64,000 nucleotides of DNA from Patiria miniata (taxonomy: Eukaryota; Echinodermata; Asteroidea; Valvatida; Asterinidae). Positions 46,001 through 53,274 of this stretch are shown here, one piece after another (the stretch's first letter is position 1; each line of letters opens with the position of its first letter). The notes under the pieces were generated by a model. The model was not told the origin of the DNA. It saw only the letters and a list, made by a program, of their open reading frames with translations, and made no database searches. Location: assembly GCF_015706575.1 (NCBI RefSeq), contig NW_024037059.1:30824129-30888128 (forward strand), in the 5' to 3' direction. A program made the position numbers and the translations under genes.

Positions 46001-47214
46001 ATTGTTATGGCATTGTAAAAGCACAATGCGACCCATCCCAACAGAACGCTTTGGTAGCTGGAGTGGTAACAAGTTTGATTATTGAGCCAGGGAGCCTGGT
46101 TCGAAACCCCTGGCCCTGCTGCATACTAGCTTGAGAAACTCCAGCTCCAATGCTCATCAGGAATTCGACATTTAGAGATGGAGGTCAATGTACGTTGTAG
46201 CCAGTGGTCTAAAAATGGCAGAGGCCGTGAAATTTGGCCTCAAGACAGCAGCCGAAATCATCATTTTTTTTTTATATTTTAGTCAATTTTGTTCCGTTTC
46301 AACTTCTAGTCAATCCTTTGATACGTGGATCATTCATAAATCATTCGACTTGAAACAGAACAAAACTTAGTAAAATATGAATAAAAAATGATGATTTCGG
46401 TGATTGTGTTGGGGCCAGATTTCACGGCCTCCGAGGCTCCGCCATCTTCGATCCGCTATGCAAAATGAATTTTCCATGCCAGCGTTAATTGTCGAATTCC
46501 CGATGAGCATTGGACAATGTTGGAGCTGGAGTTTCTCAAGCTAGCCGCATATATCCTCGAATCACCATAATTGGCGCAGGTAACGCTTGCAAAGCGCACA
46601 CGTTGTCCAACATTTGTCCAACGCAAATTGAATGCGAGAGCATCAAAATAGGATGTCAATTAAGGGGGTCTGACGATACGTGGACTAGGTCTAAGGCCTA
46701 CTCACTTTAAAAAAAATAGATTTCAGGTTTTTTTTAATCAAATAGTTCTTTTCATTAAAGTCAAATCACTGGTTTTGCAGGATTTTTTGAAAAAGGGAAA
46801 TAAAATTAAAATCTGAGAACCATTAATTTGGTTGACATTCTGGTTCCAACAGCCAGAGTGGGGTCTTTCTACTCCTAGAACTATGAGGCACCACGTAGTG
46901 GAGCGTGGAGCCTCATAGTTCTAGGAGTAGGGTCTTTCCCCCAAGACTGTGAGTGTGAATAAAAATATTACGTCGGGGAACCACACAGTTCCGTAACGAT
47001 AGCACTATGTATATATTAGCAGTTGAAAATCGCGTTACGGCTGCCGTATTCATAGCCACTGCCGCGTTATCCGTTTCTAATTCTGAACACTTGACCTCAA
47101 CAAAATCCTACTTTCCCCCAAGAAAACAACTGTGAGTGACGTGAAGCAGCTAGGCTTTGTGAGTTTCAACATCTTACCATCTCCTGGTGTAATAGTTTCA
47201 ACTTCCACACCCAT
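28065..47214 (-). CDS. FKBP1A: FKBP12-type peptidyl-prolyl isomerase (five coding exons, 108 aa)
   Basis: Coding exons in reading order: 47214-47178, 43012-42965, 41838-41726, 30832-30759, 28119-28065. The joined protein is 108 aa, the length of vertebrate FKBP12, starting [13 protein letters not shown] and ending FDVELVSIG. It is a cytosolic cis-trans prolyl isomerase; in vertebrates it binds ryanodine and TGF-beta type I receptors and is the FK506/rapamycin receptor. Pocket residues seen (mature numbering): Tyr26 in VHYTG, Phe36-Asp37 in KKFDSS, Arg42, Val55-Ile56-Trp59 in QVIRGW, Tyr82 in DYAYG, His87, Ile91, Phe99. Residue 54 is Gln, where mammals have Glu. FKBP1A and FKBP1B cannot be separated by eye. 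The first three introns are GT-AG; the last is AT-AC (separate entry). Intron 3 is 10.9 kb because of an antisense LTR retrotransposon. Confidence 0.96.
28183..28500 (+). repeat. GC-rich minisatellite (about 16-21-bp unit)
   Basis: Around 15 degenerate copies of GGATGGGGCGGGACTTAAT. It begins about 50 bp from the U12 branch site inside the FKBP1A intron (upstream in transcription). Confidence 0.85.
30256..30370 (+). repeat. Dispersed repeat (family of 3530-3625 and 54695-54830)
   Basis: TGACGTCATTTCG, ATGTGGACTAA and TTGATTGGTCAATT are shared by the three copies; the copy near 54700 is inverted and diverged. Confidence 0.6.
30535..30722 (-). mobile_element. tRNA-derived SINE
   Basis: The minus-strand head starts GGGTGGCATGCGTGGCGC with B box GGGTTTGATTCAG, then a body with GGGTTTTTCTCTGGGTACTC and CAGTTTCCTGTG, the segment shared by many animal SINEs. 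It lies 37 bp inside the U12 donor of FKBP1A. Confidence 0.7.
30929..31680 (+). repeat. Diverged, expanded copy of the piggyBac-like MITE 42051-42440
   Basis: Starts TTAACCCTAAC and shares GAATCCTTCAAAATCCTC, CCATGCATAAATAT and CACTGGCCAAGCCTCAACAT with 42051-42440. AGGATTGAGGCTA-type segments recur along it. No right GTTAGGGTTAA end. FKBP1A intron 3. Confidence 0.65.
31718..31830 (+). mobile_element. tRNA-like SINE, third copy
   Basis: GGATAGCTCAGTTGGTAGAC and GGCAGGTTCAACCCTGCTCC, then TCAATTTCTTTGTTCAA, as in the copies at 21490-21830. Confidence 0.7.
32358..32408 (+). repeat. Left fragment of the split hairpin repeat
   Basis: GGGAATAAATGTGTGCTCC through TTTTTATCACTCTGTTTAA equals the left arm of the intact copy (50568 onward). 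It resumes at 41054 with TACCACTTAGAGTC. Confidence 0.85.
32759..32766 (+). promoter_or_regulatory. LTR TATA box
   Basis: TATATAAG, 84 bp into the LTR; the same is at 39500-39507 in the 3' LTR. Confidence 0.75.
34043..34048 (+). terminator. LTR polyadenylation signal
   Basis: AATAAA in GGCTGAATAAAGAG, 210 bp before the LTR end; its 3' LTR twin is at 40790-40795. Confidence 0.7.
34259..34276 (+). other. Primer binding site (tRNA-Leu type)
   Basis: TGGTGTCAGAAGTGGGAT, one base after the 5' LTR, is complementary to the 3' end of animal tRNA-Leu species (...ATCCCACTTCTGACACCA). Assigned from knowledge of tRNA-Leu 3' ends. Confidence 0.8.
34365..37541 (+). CDS. Retrotransposon polyprotein: Gag fused to RNase H-integrase
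   Basis: 1058 aa. Residues 1-50: coiled coil. 140-310: Ty3/gypsy Gag core ([27 protein letters not shown]). At about 313 the frame passes straight into the RNase H C-terminal half ([32 protein letters not shown]). 533-580: HHCC zinc-binding module. Integrase core: Asp604, Asp664 (HTDQGRNF) and Glu700 (VERFN), a D,D35E spacing. A GPY/F-type module (WEGPYLI) lies near 845. Residues 896-994 are eleven 9-aa repeats (AESQDLPEG type, 27-bp units). Missing: Gag CCHC knuckle, protease, reverse transcriptase and the first half of RNase H. The junction is in frame. It could be a post-insertion deletion or a non-autonomous lineage moved in trans. The minus-strand ORFs here are shadows. Confidence 0.9.
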   Translation: MDAKDVGLLEEEIAVLRIEADRGETMLRDALEDKRILEEELISMRSLLEERGRKQSPGGMTGMDTPELFFDTPSPAVSSTFRTTPRTGLRTPANTVVSTTGKEKEVAAKTVQPAKEKDEGKSPPLDKETEAPKEGVLKKPNICPDRFTGKVPWKDYKEHFKACRKANGWDDKQAAVFLAASLQGPALKVLGCQSGGKEPSLKELFSRLDQRFGPGQQADFHLMELRHRRQGEKESLQEVGQSIRELAALAYPEFSDESKERLAKGHFMDAITDRAIREGIFRSMPDTLDNSIKAALSTESFLRTEERRAGDKARKYASKVLKKAEINYCVTRRELLAVVTFVKYFRPYIYGRRITIRTDHGALRWLTNFRDPSGQVARWLQVLGEYDFEIVHRAGRSHQNADSLSRRPCSQCGRENHTEDQDPEDPSKETKGREAYSCAVGLVPKTTWKDWRAAQLKDESMRWIMMYKEEGEPRPEWEAVSAESGIRKAYWFQWDQFEMQEGVLVRRWESDSGREVRWQTVVPPELRMEILQELHSGITSGHLGCKRTMAKVRVKFFWPGLAADTRSFIRQCDLCARRKSPSKKRRAPLQQHLVGTPMERVAMDIVGPFPVTQNGNRYILVTGDYFTKWFEAYALPNEQAETVASRFVEEFVCRFGVPQTLHTDQGRNFESRLIAKVCEILGIDKTRTTPYNPKSDGLVERFNRTLVNIVATHMKAIGDSRDWDRGLPFATMAYRTTPQESTGESPNMMMFGREVHLPIDLTTEQPPLNGEASDGAYLDYPMEMRQRIQASHDRAREQLGKSARRQKLNYNKRTCKEVYLPGQFAWKYNPAKKKGISPKLQCRWEGPYLIQDKLSDVTFRIQKRPGGKTEVIHCDRLKPYKGKPLDPWKRARPGRAESLDHPEGAESLDHPEEAESLDHPEGAESQDLPKGFESQDLPKGAESLDLPEEVESLDLPEGAESQDLPEGAESQGLPIGAESQDLPGWAKTQDLPEGSTSGKAKKANSQNQQNREDIQHSERLETHGQSKEKGFNIAPQGMGSVGRRNPKRERKRPKRYLE
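37050..37346 (+). repeat. 27-bp in-frame minisatellite, eleven units
   Basis: GCTGAGTCGCAGGACCTGCC-type units encode [A/F/V]ES[L/Q]D[H/L]P[E/K][G/E]. The array is the C-terminal tail of the polyprotein, after the integrase; both strands stay open. Confidence 0.9.
37624..38706 (+). CDS. Accessory ORF: two C2H2 zinc fingers plus a basic disordered tail
   Basis: 360 aa in the position an env gene would take. Finger 1: Cys21-Cys24-His37-His41 (CNVCGESF). Finger 2: Cys49-Cys52-His65-His69 (CNLCERHY). Both are C-X2-C-X12-H-X3-H. From about residue 90 it is Lys/Pro/Ser-rich, with basic clusters near 130-165 (SKRKQ, KKRQN, RRKDK) that look like nuclear localisation signals. No signal peptide or membrane segment, so not an envelope. 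The ATG follows TTTTAATTTTGTCTTACTAG, a very good 3' splice site, so a spliced subgenomic RNA is likely (inference). A GTAAGG at 34951 in gag is one possible donor. DNA- or RNA-binding is predicted from the fingers; the role in the element is unknown. Confidence 0.85.
   Translation: MDKRDEFVKPKDWHEVKILRCNVCGESFVYKKSLEKHAQMHETKIMFFCNLCERHYTRKDNLRAHYREHHPSAVDEVADIPAETTDERHHRMSKDKQDTALKSREGRKGTHTETRPPREVSKTPTQVPQAGSKRKQSEPREQPDPKKRQNTPRRKDKTPPTTPKDSPRKAASGINQNPSTPEHLISLSPASNSLIHQCQSNEVPAVPCVPVRGKPRGMLQLLANDLETSSDSEDSLDLQINSKSKSQESEGSLSPEHVSTRVDVGRVLKGSRLKLLSSSEQSRRQLEAKPASARMYKVDGDPGATAKPASTTDLERMMVGRVQRLQEVSTRSIFHGGVKISEEITERIYDVTFEAGFVFD
38707..39403 (+). other. Untranslated segment before the 3' LTR
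   Basis: AT-rich, no ORF of note, no recognised motif. Confidence 0.6.
39404..39413 (+). other. Polypurine tract
   Basis: GAGAGGGGGG, three bases before the 3' LTR; the plus-strand primer site expected at this place. Confidence 0.75.
39417..41004 (+). repeat. 3' LTR (1588 bp)
   Basis: Matches the 5' LTR except for a 6-bp insertion (TATACATGTAAG against TATAAG, near 39675) and about three substitutions in the 227-bp units. Confidence 0.95.
41054..41636 (+). repeat. Right part of the split hairpin repeat
   Basis: TACCACTTAGAGTCTGGGTG, a loop at GAGCCGGAGGCGAG, then the inverse arm; then about 470 bp from CATTCATAAATACC to GGTATTTATGAATA, matching 50650-51190. FKBP1A intron 3, ending about 90 bp from exon 3 at 41726. 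Confidence 0.85.
42051..42440. mobile_element. piggyBac-like MITE (390 bp), TTAA on both sides
   Basis: CCCTAACCACCCTG at the left, GGGAGTTAGGG at the right, TTAA at 42047-42050 and 42441-42444. Related to 30929-31680. FKBP1A intron 2. Confidence 0.75.
43158..43524. mobile_element. PIF/Harbinger-like MITE (367 bp), TAA duplication
   Basis: GGCC-A-run-GTCTCCGGTTTCTGG and CCAGAAACCGGAGAC-T-run-GGCC, TAA on each side (43155-43157, 43525-43527). Inverse relative of 18870-19642. FKBP1A intron 1. Confidence 0.8.
43884..44200. mobile_element. Foldback MITE, copy 2 (family of 703-1042)
   Basis: Left ATCATGTTTAGCGTCCCCGC and right GCAGGACACTAAACATTTCT are imperfect inverse copies. Inside, AATGG-type purine words recur. 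Confidence 0.55.
44221..44464. mobile_element. Small TIR element, copy 2 (family of 26394-26619)
   Basis: TGTGATGCAATCAAGCTA start; the right end is shortened to CATTTAGCATCACA. CTGCTGTGAAAACCGCATGC and AGAGATGTGATGAAG are shared. It ends ten bases before the next element. Confidence 0.7.
44474..45704. mobile_element. TIR element with GTATAAGCCGC ends (1231 bp)
   Basis: Ends ACCGTAATTTTCGGAAT and ATTCCGAAAATTACGGT are exact inverse copies. Near both ends GGCGTATAAGCC-type words recur (six or more), as subterminal transposase-binding repeats would. Flanks AATGTTTA and AATGCTTT are similar over 8 bp, which could be a decayed hAT-like duplication. No transposase. FKBP1A intron 1. Confidence 0.75.
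46052..46117 (+). mobile_element. tRNA-like SINE head
   Basis: TGGTAGCTGGAGTGGTAAC (A-box-like) and CCTGGTTCGAAACCCCTGG (B box); runs into the foldback that starts at 46136. Confidence 0.5.
46136..46545. mobile_element. Foldback element (410 bp)
   Basis: CTAGCTTGAGAAACTCCAGC and TGCTCATC.GGAATTCGACA pair with TGTCGAATTCCCGATGAGCA and GCTGGAGTTTCTCAAGCTAG. Inner words GCCGTGAAATTTGGCC, GAAATCATCATTTTTT and GTTTCAA also pair across the centre (46330-46350), so nearly the whole element folds. FKBP1A intron 1. Confidence 0.75.
46869..46930. repeat. 62-bp hairpin
   Basis: CTACTCCTAGAACTATGAGG pairs with CCTCATAGTTCTAGGAGTAG; the loop side contains CACCACG / CGTGGAG. Confidence 0.8.
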
Positions 47215-47376
47215 TCTGAAAACGGTATTATTAGCAAGAAATCTTCACGATTTTTGCCTACGGAAGTCGCGACCTCGATCGTCTGTTGCCAGAAGACGTG
47301 CTGCCAGACGACGATGCAGTAAATGCATGCAATTAAGGCGTTTTAGTCAGCAAACCTGCACAATGCATGCACCAGA

Positions 47377-49919
47377 GTGAACCTGGCCGCGTATTCGGCC
47401 AGATACCACAGCCGCGTATTCAGCCGCGTATTCATGAAGTACGGAGGCCAATAAACAACATTATTGATGTGATAAATTTTTGATATTTAATGCGGATTTC
47501 ATCAAGATGTGTTCCTAAAATGAAGGACGTCAGAATTGATGGTCAGTTATTGAGGACTAAAGGCTTCCTATAAATTATTTTGGTTTCAGATCTAGAGCAG
47601 CTATGAATCACGTGATACTCGTCCTGTGAAAATTCGTACTAAAATTGCGATTAAACAACATTATGCCTAATTTCGAGACAAAGTGTATCAAACAGTGTAG
47701 GAGAAGCACTGCTTCTCCTACACTGTTTGGTACACTTTGCAGCGGGACACCACTCTTTAAGATGTCATTTGCGATTCGACTGCTTCTGAAGCAGTCGAAT
47801 CGCAAATGACATTTTAAAGAGTGGTGTCCCGCCTGCACTCTATTTTGGTTTCAGCTGTATAAAATGCATCTGTCACGTGATAATGGTAAGTACAAAATGG
47901 GCTTTCACCGCCAAATTCATTTTTTTTTTATATATTTAATGCGGATTTAAGCAAAAAGTGTACCGACAAACCAACAGGTCAGAATTACGTTTGATGGTCA
48001 GTTAGGGGCAGATTCACAATTAAACAGGCGGTTCTTCTGTGTTAACCGCAATAAACCGGGCGGTACCGTGCGGTACCGTGCGGTAAACCTCCAGGTTTTT
48101 CGGGGTTGGACGTCAATGTATATCATGAATATTCTCCTCCAGTGCGGGGTCAACTTCAGCTCAGTCCACCCAGGTTATTGCGAACAAAAGAAGCAGGTTG
48201 ATTGGGACACTTTGATGCACAAACGGCTTCGTCAGTAGTCGACCCTGTATTAGAAGTACGTTAGAAGATTACAGGATAAGTGGTCACGCTTGTGGGGTTT
48301 TATGACGTTAAATATATTTATTAAAAAAAAGCACCATATTTGCAACTATATAGAGATAAGAGTTGAATTACATTTGGAATTAAATGGTTTTATTCATAAT
48401 CTGTTGCAGCCATACGCCGCATTACTGGAATATTTATGATAAAACATAAACATTTACATAAAGTCCATTCACGTTGAAACAATTAATATAGCATTACAAA
48501 AACAATGAAAAAGACAAATCTAAAAAGATAAAAGCCGACGAGATACTACAACTACTGTATTATCCTTAAATTTGCTTTGAAGCGATAAAAACACACTAAG
48601 GTTATGAAATTGTAAAACGTTAAGAATGTATATGTCTTAAAATTCCTTTATACCAACGGGTGTCTCTTTTAAAAGTAAACGCATTCAATTACTTATCTTA
48701 TTTGCAAACATTTCTATTTCTTTCGAAAAATATACAAATATATTGACTTTACATTTACGATTACATCAGCTAGTTATTCACGTGAGAGGCGGGCCATTTT
48801 ATACACCAACAGCAAAACATAAAGTTTCAATTCCTTATGTACCTTTCACTTTATAAGTATGTGCTAAAAGTCGCTGTGATATGTTCAATACTTTTCGTTG
48901 AAATTGGAAAAATAGGCCTCGCTACGTGCAATTTTGAAAATTGTAACACAATATTTAACTAAGCATTAAAGGTAATTCTGACGTGATGCATTTTAGGTAC
49001 ACTTTTTGATGAAATCCTCATTTAAATAGTGAATTTGGCGGTGAAAGCCCATTTTGTATTGCCATTTATCACGTGACATAATTATGCACCTCATACACCT
49101 GTAACCAAAATAAAGTGTGTGTGTGTGTGGGGGGGGGGGGGGTCACCTTTCTCCAAGATGTCATCGGCAATTTGACTGCTTCTACTACACTGTTTGGTAC
49201 ACTTTGTCTCAAAGTTAGGTATAATGTTGTTTAACCGCAAAATGCTATTTTTAGTACGAATTTTCCCAGGACGAGTATCACGTGATTCATAGCTGTCCTA
49301 GATCTTAAACCAAATAATCTATGGGCAACCTCTTCTCCTCAATAACTCACCAACGAACATAATACTGGCGTGTTGCATTTTCGGTGCACTTTTTGCTCAA
49401 ATCCGCATTAAATATATAAAAAAGTGAAATTCAAGGCGGTGAAAGCCCATTTTGTTATGCTATTGATCACGTGACGGATCCATCTCATACAGCTGAAACC
49501 AAATTAGAGTGCAGGCGGGACACCACTCTTTAAGATGCCATCGGCAATTTGACTGCTTCTCCTACATTGTTTGGTGCACTTTGTCTCAAAGTTAGACTTA
49601 TTGCTGTTAAACCGCAAAATGCTATTCTTAGTACGAATTTTACCAGGACGAGTATCACGTGATTCATAGCTGCCCTAGATCTGAAACCAAAATAATTTAT
49701 AGGAAGCCTCTAGTCCTCAATATTAAACTCACCCATCAAACATAACACTGACGTTCTTCATTTTAGGTACACTTCTTGATGAAATCCGCATTAAATATCA
49801 AAAATTTACCACAGCAATACTGATGTTTATTGGCCTCCGTACTTTATGAATACGCGGCAGTATACACGGCTGAATACGCGGCTGTGGTATCTGGCCGAAT
49901 ACGCGGCCAGGTTCACTCA
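47377..49919. mobile_element. 2.5-kb TIR element upstream of FKBP1A exon 1
   Basis: Left AGTGAACCTGGCCGCGTATT and right AATACGCGGCCAGGTTCACT start TIRs of roughly 75 bp, rich in GCCGCGTATTC. CAG flanks both sides. Inside, a subterminal module of about 480 bp (AATGCGGATTT, CTGTTTGGTACACTTTG, ATCACGTGATTCATAGCTG, GTGGTGTCCCGC) occurs once on the left and twice inverted on the right. Centre 48100-48950 is AT-rich, with GGTACCGTGC repeats near 48060. No transposase. It begins 163 bp from the FKBP1A start codon. Confidence 0.8.
47742..47832. repeat. Loop-less near-perfect palindrome (2 x 45 bp)
   Basis: Starts GCGGGACACCACTCTTTAA, ends with its inverse, centred on one T at 47787; one or two mismatches. 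Inside the TIR element above. Confidence 0.85.
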
Positions 49920-50099
49920 GGATGTTATTTTTATCACGTTCATAAAGAAATAATCCTCGGTAATACGGTGAGCTAAAGGTCGGATTTCTGTTTTCAGTTG
50001 TACAATTATATAAGCTTTCAATAACTATTTAACCAAGAGATTCGAGTACGTCATACATTTTGAATTATCATGTCATAATTTGCGTATGAATATAAAGAG

Positions 50100-50190
50100 T
50101 TAGACTGTTGTTAGTCTGGCGCACCCTACCCAACTTCGTCCCAAGGGTGTCGAGCAGTACGCGCCCATCACTACCTGCTCTCTCACGTGA
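50100..50190 (-). repeat. Inverted copy of the repeat at 3467-3545
   Basis: GGCGCGTACTGCTCGACACC and GAGAGAGCAGGTAGTG (minus strand) match 3467-3545. Confidence 0.7.
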
Positions 50191-50243
50191 TCGGCTGACT
50201 GATAAGGTTTACGCACAAAACTGTATCTAGAAAGGTGGGCGAA

Positions 50244-50560
50244 TATGAAGCCCGGGAAGGGACAGGGTGGAAATTCTTTTTGGCATTTGCTAAATCGTTC
50301 GCACGAATTAGTAATTCGTTCGCACGAATTAGTAATTCATTCGCACGAATTAGTAATTCGTGGGAACGAATTAGTAATTCGTGGGAACGAATTAGTTCCC
50401 ACGAATTAGTAATTCGTTCCCACGAATTAGGAATTCGTGCGAACGAAATAGCAATTTGTGCGAACGAAATAGTAATTCGTGCGCACGAATTAGGAATTCG
50501 TGCGAACGAATTAGCAAATGCCAAAAAAAAATTCCACCCTGTCCCTTCCCGGGCTTCATA
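50244..50560. mobile_element. Palindrome-of-palindromes element, copy 1 (317 bp)
   Basis: TIR TATGAAGCCCGGGAAGGGAC with its inverse at the right, then eleven units of period 21, each itself a palindrome AATTCGT-NNNN-ACGAATT. Centres run TCGC x3, GGGA x2, then TCCC x2, GCGA x2, GCGC, GCGA, so the array mirrors itself. The 140-aa ORF (FARITNS / IRANELL repeats) comes from period 21. The hairpin repeat starts directly at its right edge. Confidence 0.9.
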
Positions 50561-50567
50561 ATAATAA

Positions 50568-51190
50568 GGGAATAAATGTGTGCTCCGGAGGTTTTTATCA
50601 CTCATTTAATACCGCTTAGAGTCTGGGTGCTGATAATTACCCGAGCCGGAGGCGAGGGTAATTATCAGCACCCAGACTCTAAGCAGTATTAAACAGAGTG
50701 ATAAATACCGACTGAGCACATATTTATTCCCATTCATAAATACCTTATCCGTAAAAAAATATCAAATAATTCGTTCAAAAAATCCCGATTTTGTTCAACA
50801 AGTTCACTTCATGCTTTTTGAAACATCCCTCTAGCAAAATAATGGAGTGTTCAGCTGGCGAGTAAGATGTAAACAACCCTTTTATGGACAACGCGCGCGT
50901 AGCATGTTCTGCGCGGTGTCACGCAGAACGCACCTGGGGCGTTGCGTTTTGAATTTAGAACTATAAAATTCTGACTCGCTTGTAGTGTTGCGCATGCCTA
51001 CGTGAGGATTGTGAACGTTCAACCAATGAAACGGTAAGAGGCACTGGATTTTTAGGAGTCCACATTTTATTGTGACACTGGACAAGTGTTTAAGACCAGC
51101 TAGCCATGTCTTTATCATCCGTTTAATACCGGCCACGTGACGGGCTCTCGACCAATAGGAATAGCTAAACTGTCTGAGGTATTTATGAAT
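50568..51190 (+). repeat. Intact copy of the hairpin-repeat family
   Basis: A 164-bp hairpin (50568-50731; arms GGGAATAAATGTG.../...CATATTTATTCCC, loop near GCCGGAGGC), then about 460 bp ending GGTATTTATGAAT. It shows the uninterrupted TTTAATACC site that the piggyBac-like element split at 32405/41050. Confidence 0.85.
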
Positions 51191-51364
51191 GCGTATTAAC
51201 ACCCACTGCACTGCTCGCTCACACCACGGAACAGTATTATAGACAGGTGGTCCGTGGGTCACACAGTTTCAGTCGCGATATCACGCGAATCGGCCACGCA
51301 CAAACTTTTTCCTCCATTCATATAAGCTAAATACTAATAATAGACCAATTAAAATTCCTTGAAA

Positions 51365-51610
51365 TCAGTGGCGTATAGCCACTGGGGGCGTGGGGCGACA
51401 GCCCCCCCCCCAATGAAACCTTGTCGCCCCCCAGTCGCCCCCCCCCCCCCCCCCACTGAGATTTTGAGTTTCTAAAAAAATAATCATTGATCTACATGAC
51501 GCCATGGGCGTCAATCCTGGGGGGACAGGGGGACTGGTCACCCCCCCCCCCCACTTTTTGAAGGGTGGGGGACACAATATCAAATGTCCCCCCCCCCCCA
51601 GGATTTTTGA
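51365..51610. repeat. C-rich block
   Basis: Runs of 8-15 C with AGTGGCGTATAGCCACTGGG at the left, a start seen in animal DNA transposons; probably two degraded element ends. Confidence 0.55.
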
Positions 51611-51724
51611 ACTCGTGTCTCATTTACAGGGCCCTATTATGTACTACAATGTATCTTTTGCTTAGAAAATATTGGTTAAAGTGGTCAGAAATTGCCTCAG
51701 AAAGCACCACAGAGCATTTAGAAT

Positions 51725-52212
51725 CCAAAATTTTTCGGGGCCCTTAAGCGGGCCCCGAACCCCACGCCTAAAACTTAGAATTCTGATAGCTGATTCAATG
51801 ACTCCAACCTCGAAAACAATGCTCAAAAATTTTTCTTATGCCTTTAGCTGAGAAAACCTCGAAAATTATGTTTAAATTATTATCTTTTGTGCTTAGATAA
51901 TTATTGGTTAAAGTGGTAAGAAATTGCCTCAGATCACACCACAGAGCATCGAGAATCCAATTTTTTCGGGGCCCTTAAGCGGGCCCCGAACCCCACGCCT
52001 ATAGCTCAGAATACCGATAGCTGATTCAATGACTCCAACCTCGAAAACGATGTTCAAATAACTATCTTTTGCTAAGAAAATATTAGTTAAAGCATGCAGG
52101 AAAGTGGTAAGAAATTGCTTCAGATCACACCACAGAACATCTAGAATCCCATTTTTTTCGGGGCCCTTAAGCGGGCCCCGAACCCCACGCCGTAAGGGCT
52201 TCGCGCTTCGCG
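51725..52212 (+). repeat. Three-copy tandem repeat with CGGGGCCC hairpins
   Basis: CGGGGCCCTTAAGCGGGCCC occurs at about 51736, 51967 and 52159 (spacing 231 and 192). Each is followed by GAACCCCACGCC and preceded by CACACCACAGA-type text; GATAGCTGATTCAATGACTC is also repeated. The hairpin has 8-bp GC arms. It ends TTCGCGCTTCGCGCTCGC. Confidence 0.8.
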
Positions 52213-52272
52213 CTCGCATCAGTTCTGATCAAGGTATGTCAAGAAAAAGAGGCCGTGGAGTCTTATTGCTAT

Positions 52273-52981
52273 TGTGGCGAATCTCGATTTCCTCGAGTGT
52301 TAGACGGTCTCGAGGACCCTCCAGACGCTCAGTCCAGATGGTCTTAGGGCGATAATCCGTTTGGAGACTGTCTGTCGCCGGGCCACGCGTAACTAATTTT
52401 CCCTTTGACGACAATGATCTACCTAACCAGACAAAAAAATGGGGCCCAGACACAGTAAGCTCAAGCTTCAAGAAGTCTCTTTTTACTCAGCCATGCAACA
52501 ACTGATATGTCCTTATTAAGCTAAAATTCCTCACGAAAAGGTAAGCACTTAAAAGATGGAGTTTCCTTAAGGGCAGGGGTTTCTTAAGGGAAAGGAGTAC
52601 CTTAAGGGAAGCGGTTCTTAAGGGCAAGGGAGTTTCTCAAGGAAGGGGGTTTCCTAGGCTCCAGACGACCCTCCGAGGTCTCCCGAAGGCAGATGCCGAT
52701 CCTCCTGCTGAGCTCGACCCTTCGTCTCCCGCTAGGCAGTTTTCTATCCGGATACCTTAGAAAAGGATTCCTCAAAAGAAGGGGTTTCCTCAAGGGAAGG
52801 GGTTTCCTTAAGGGAAGGGATTTCCTCGTCTCAAGACGACCCTCCGAGGTCTCTCGAAGGCAAATGCCGATACTCATGATGAGCTCGACCCTTCGTCTCC
52901 CGCGAGGCAGTTGTCGTTCCTGATACGTTAGGAAATGGGCTCCCAAGGGAAGGGGTTTCCTTAAGGGAAGGGATTTACTTT
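52273..52981 (-). repeat. Diverged LTR fragment of the 32676-41004 retrotransposon family
   Basis: On the minus strand the 3' end GCCACA is at 52273. The region repeats LTR features: GTTTGGAGACTGTCTGTCGC, CCATGCAAC and two of the 227-bp-type blocks with GAGACGAAGGGTCGAGCTCA. The 5' 550 or so bases of the LTR are missing. Many differences from the 32676 LTR, so an older relative. Confidence 0.85.
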
Positions 52982-53274
52982 GTGCATTTTACAAATATGA
53001 ATCTGCTTCTGTGTTAGCAGAAAGCAGATGTCCACTTTTGAACCTCGATCCATACATGTACTAGGGTCCAAGCCAAGTACAAGAAGTGGGGTACTACTTT
53101 CTGCAACTTTGCGATCCCCCAGCCCCTCCCCCCCCCCGAAATTCAAAAATGTTTCCTTTTTTGTTTTGTTTTTCCGGGAAGGGGGGGGGGGGAATAACGT
53201 AAAAACCTTTAACCGAATGCACACATAAGTTTGGTTACGTTCCACAATTCCATTGATTCGAGTGCATGAAAAAA

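Noticed and set aside
50282..50520. CRISPR-like array of short palindromic repeats
   Set aside because: No unique spacers (only 3-base joints), no cas genes, and the surrounding DNA is a eukaryotic intron-rich genome.
50183..50605. 140-aa ORF with heptad-like repeats (also 52961-53773 and overlapping plus-strand ORFs)
   Set aside because: The 21-bp period keeps several frames open on both strands; the units are DNA palindromes, so the peptide repeats follow from the repeat itself.
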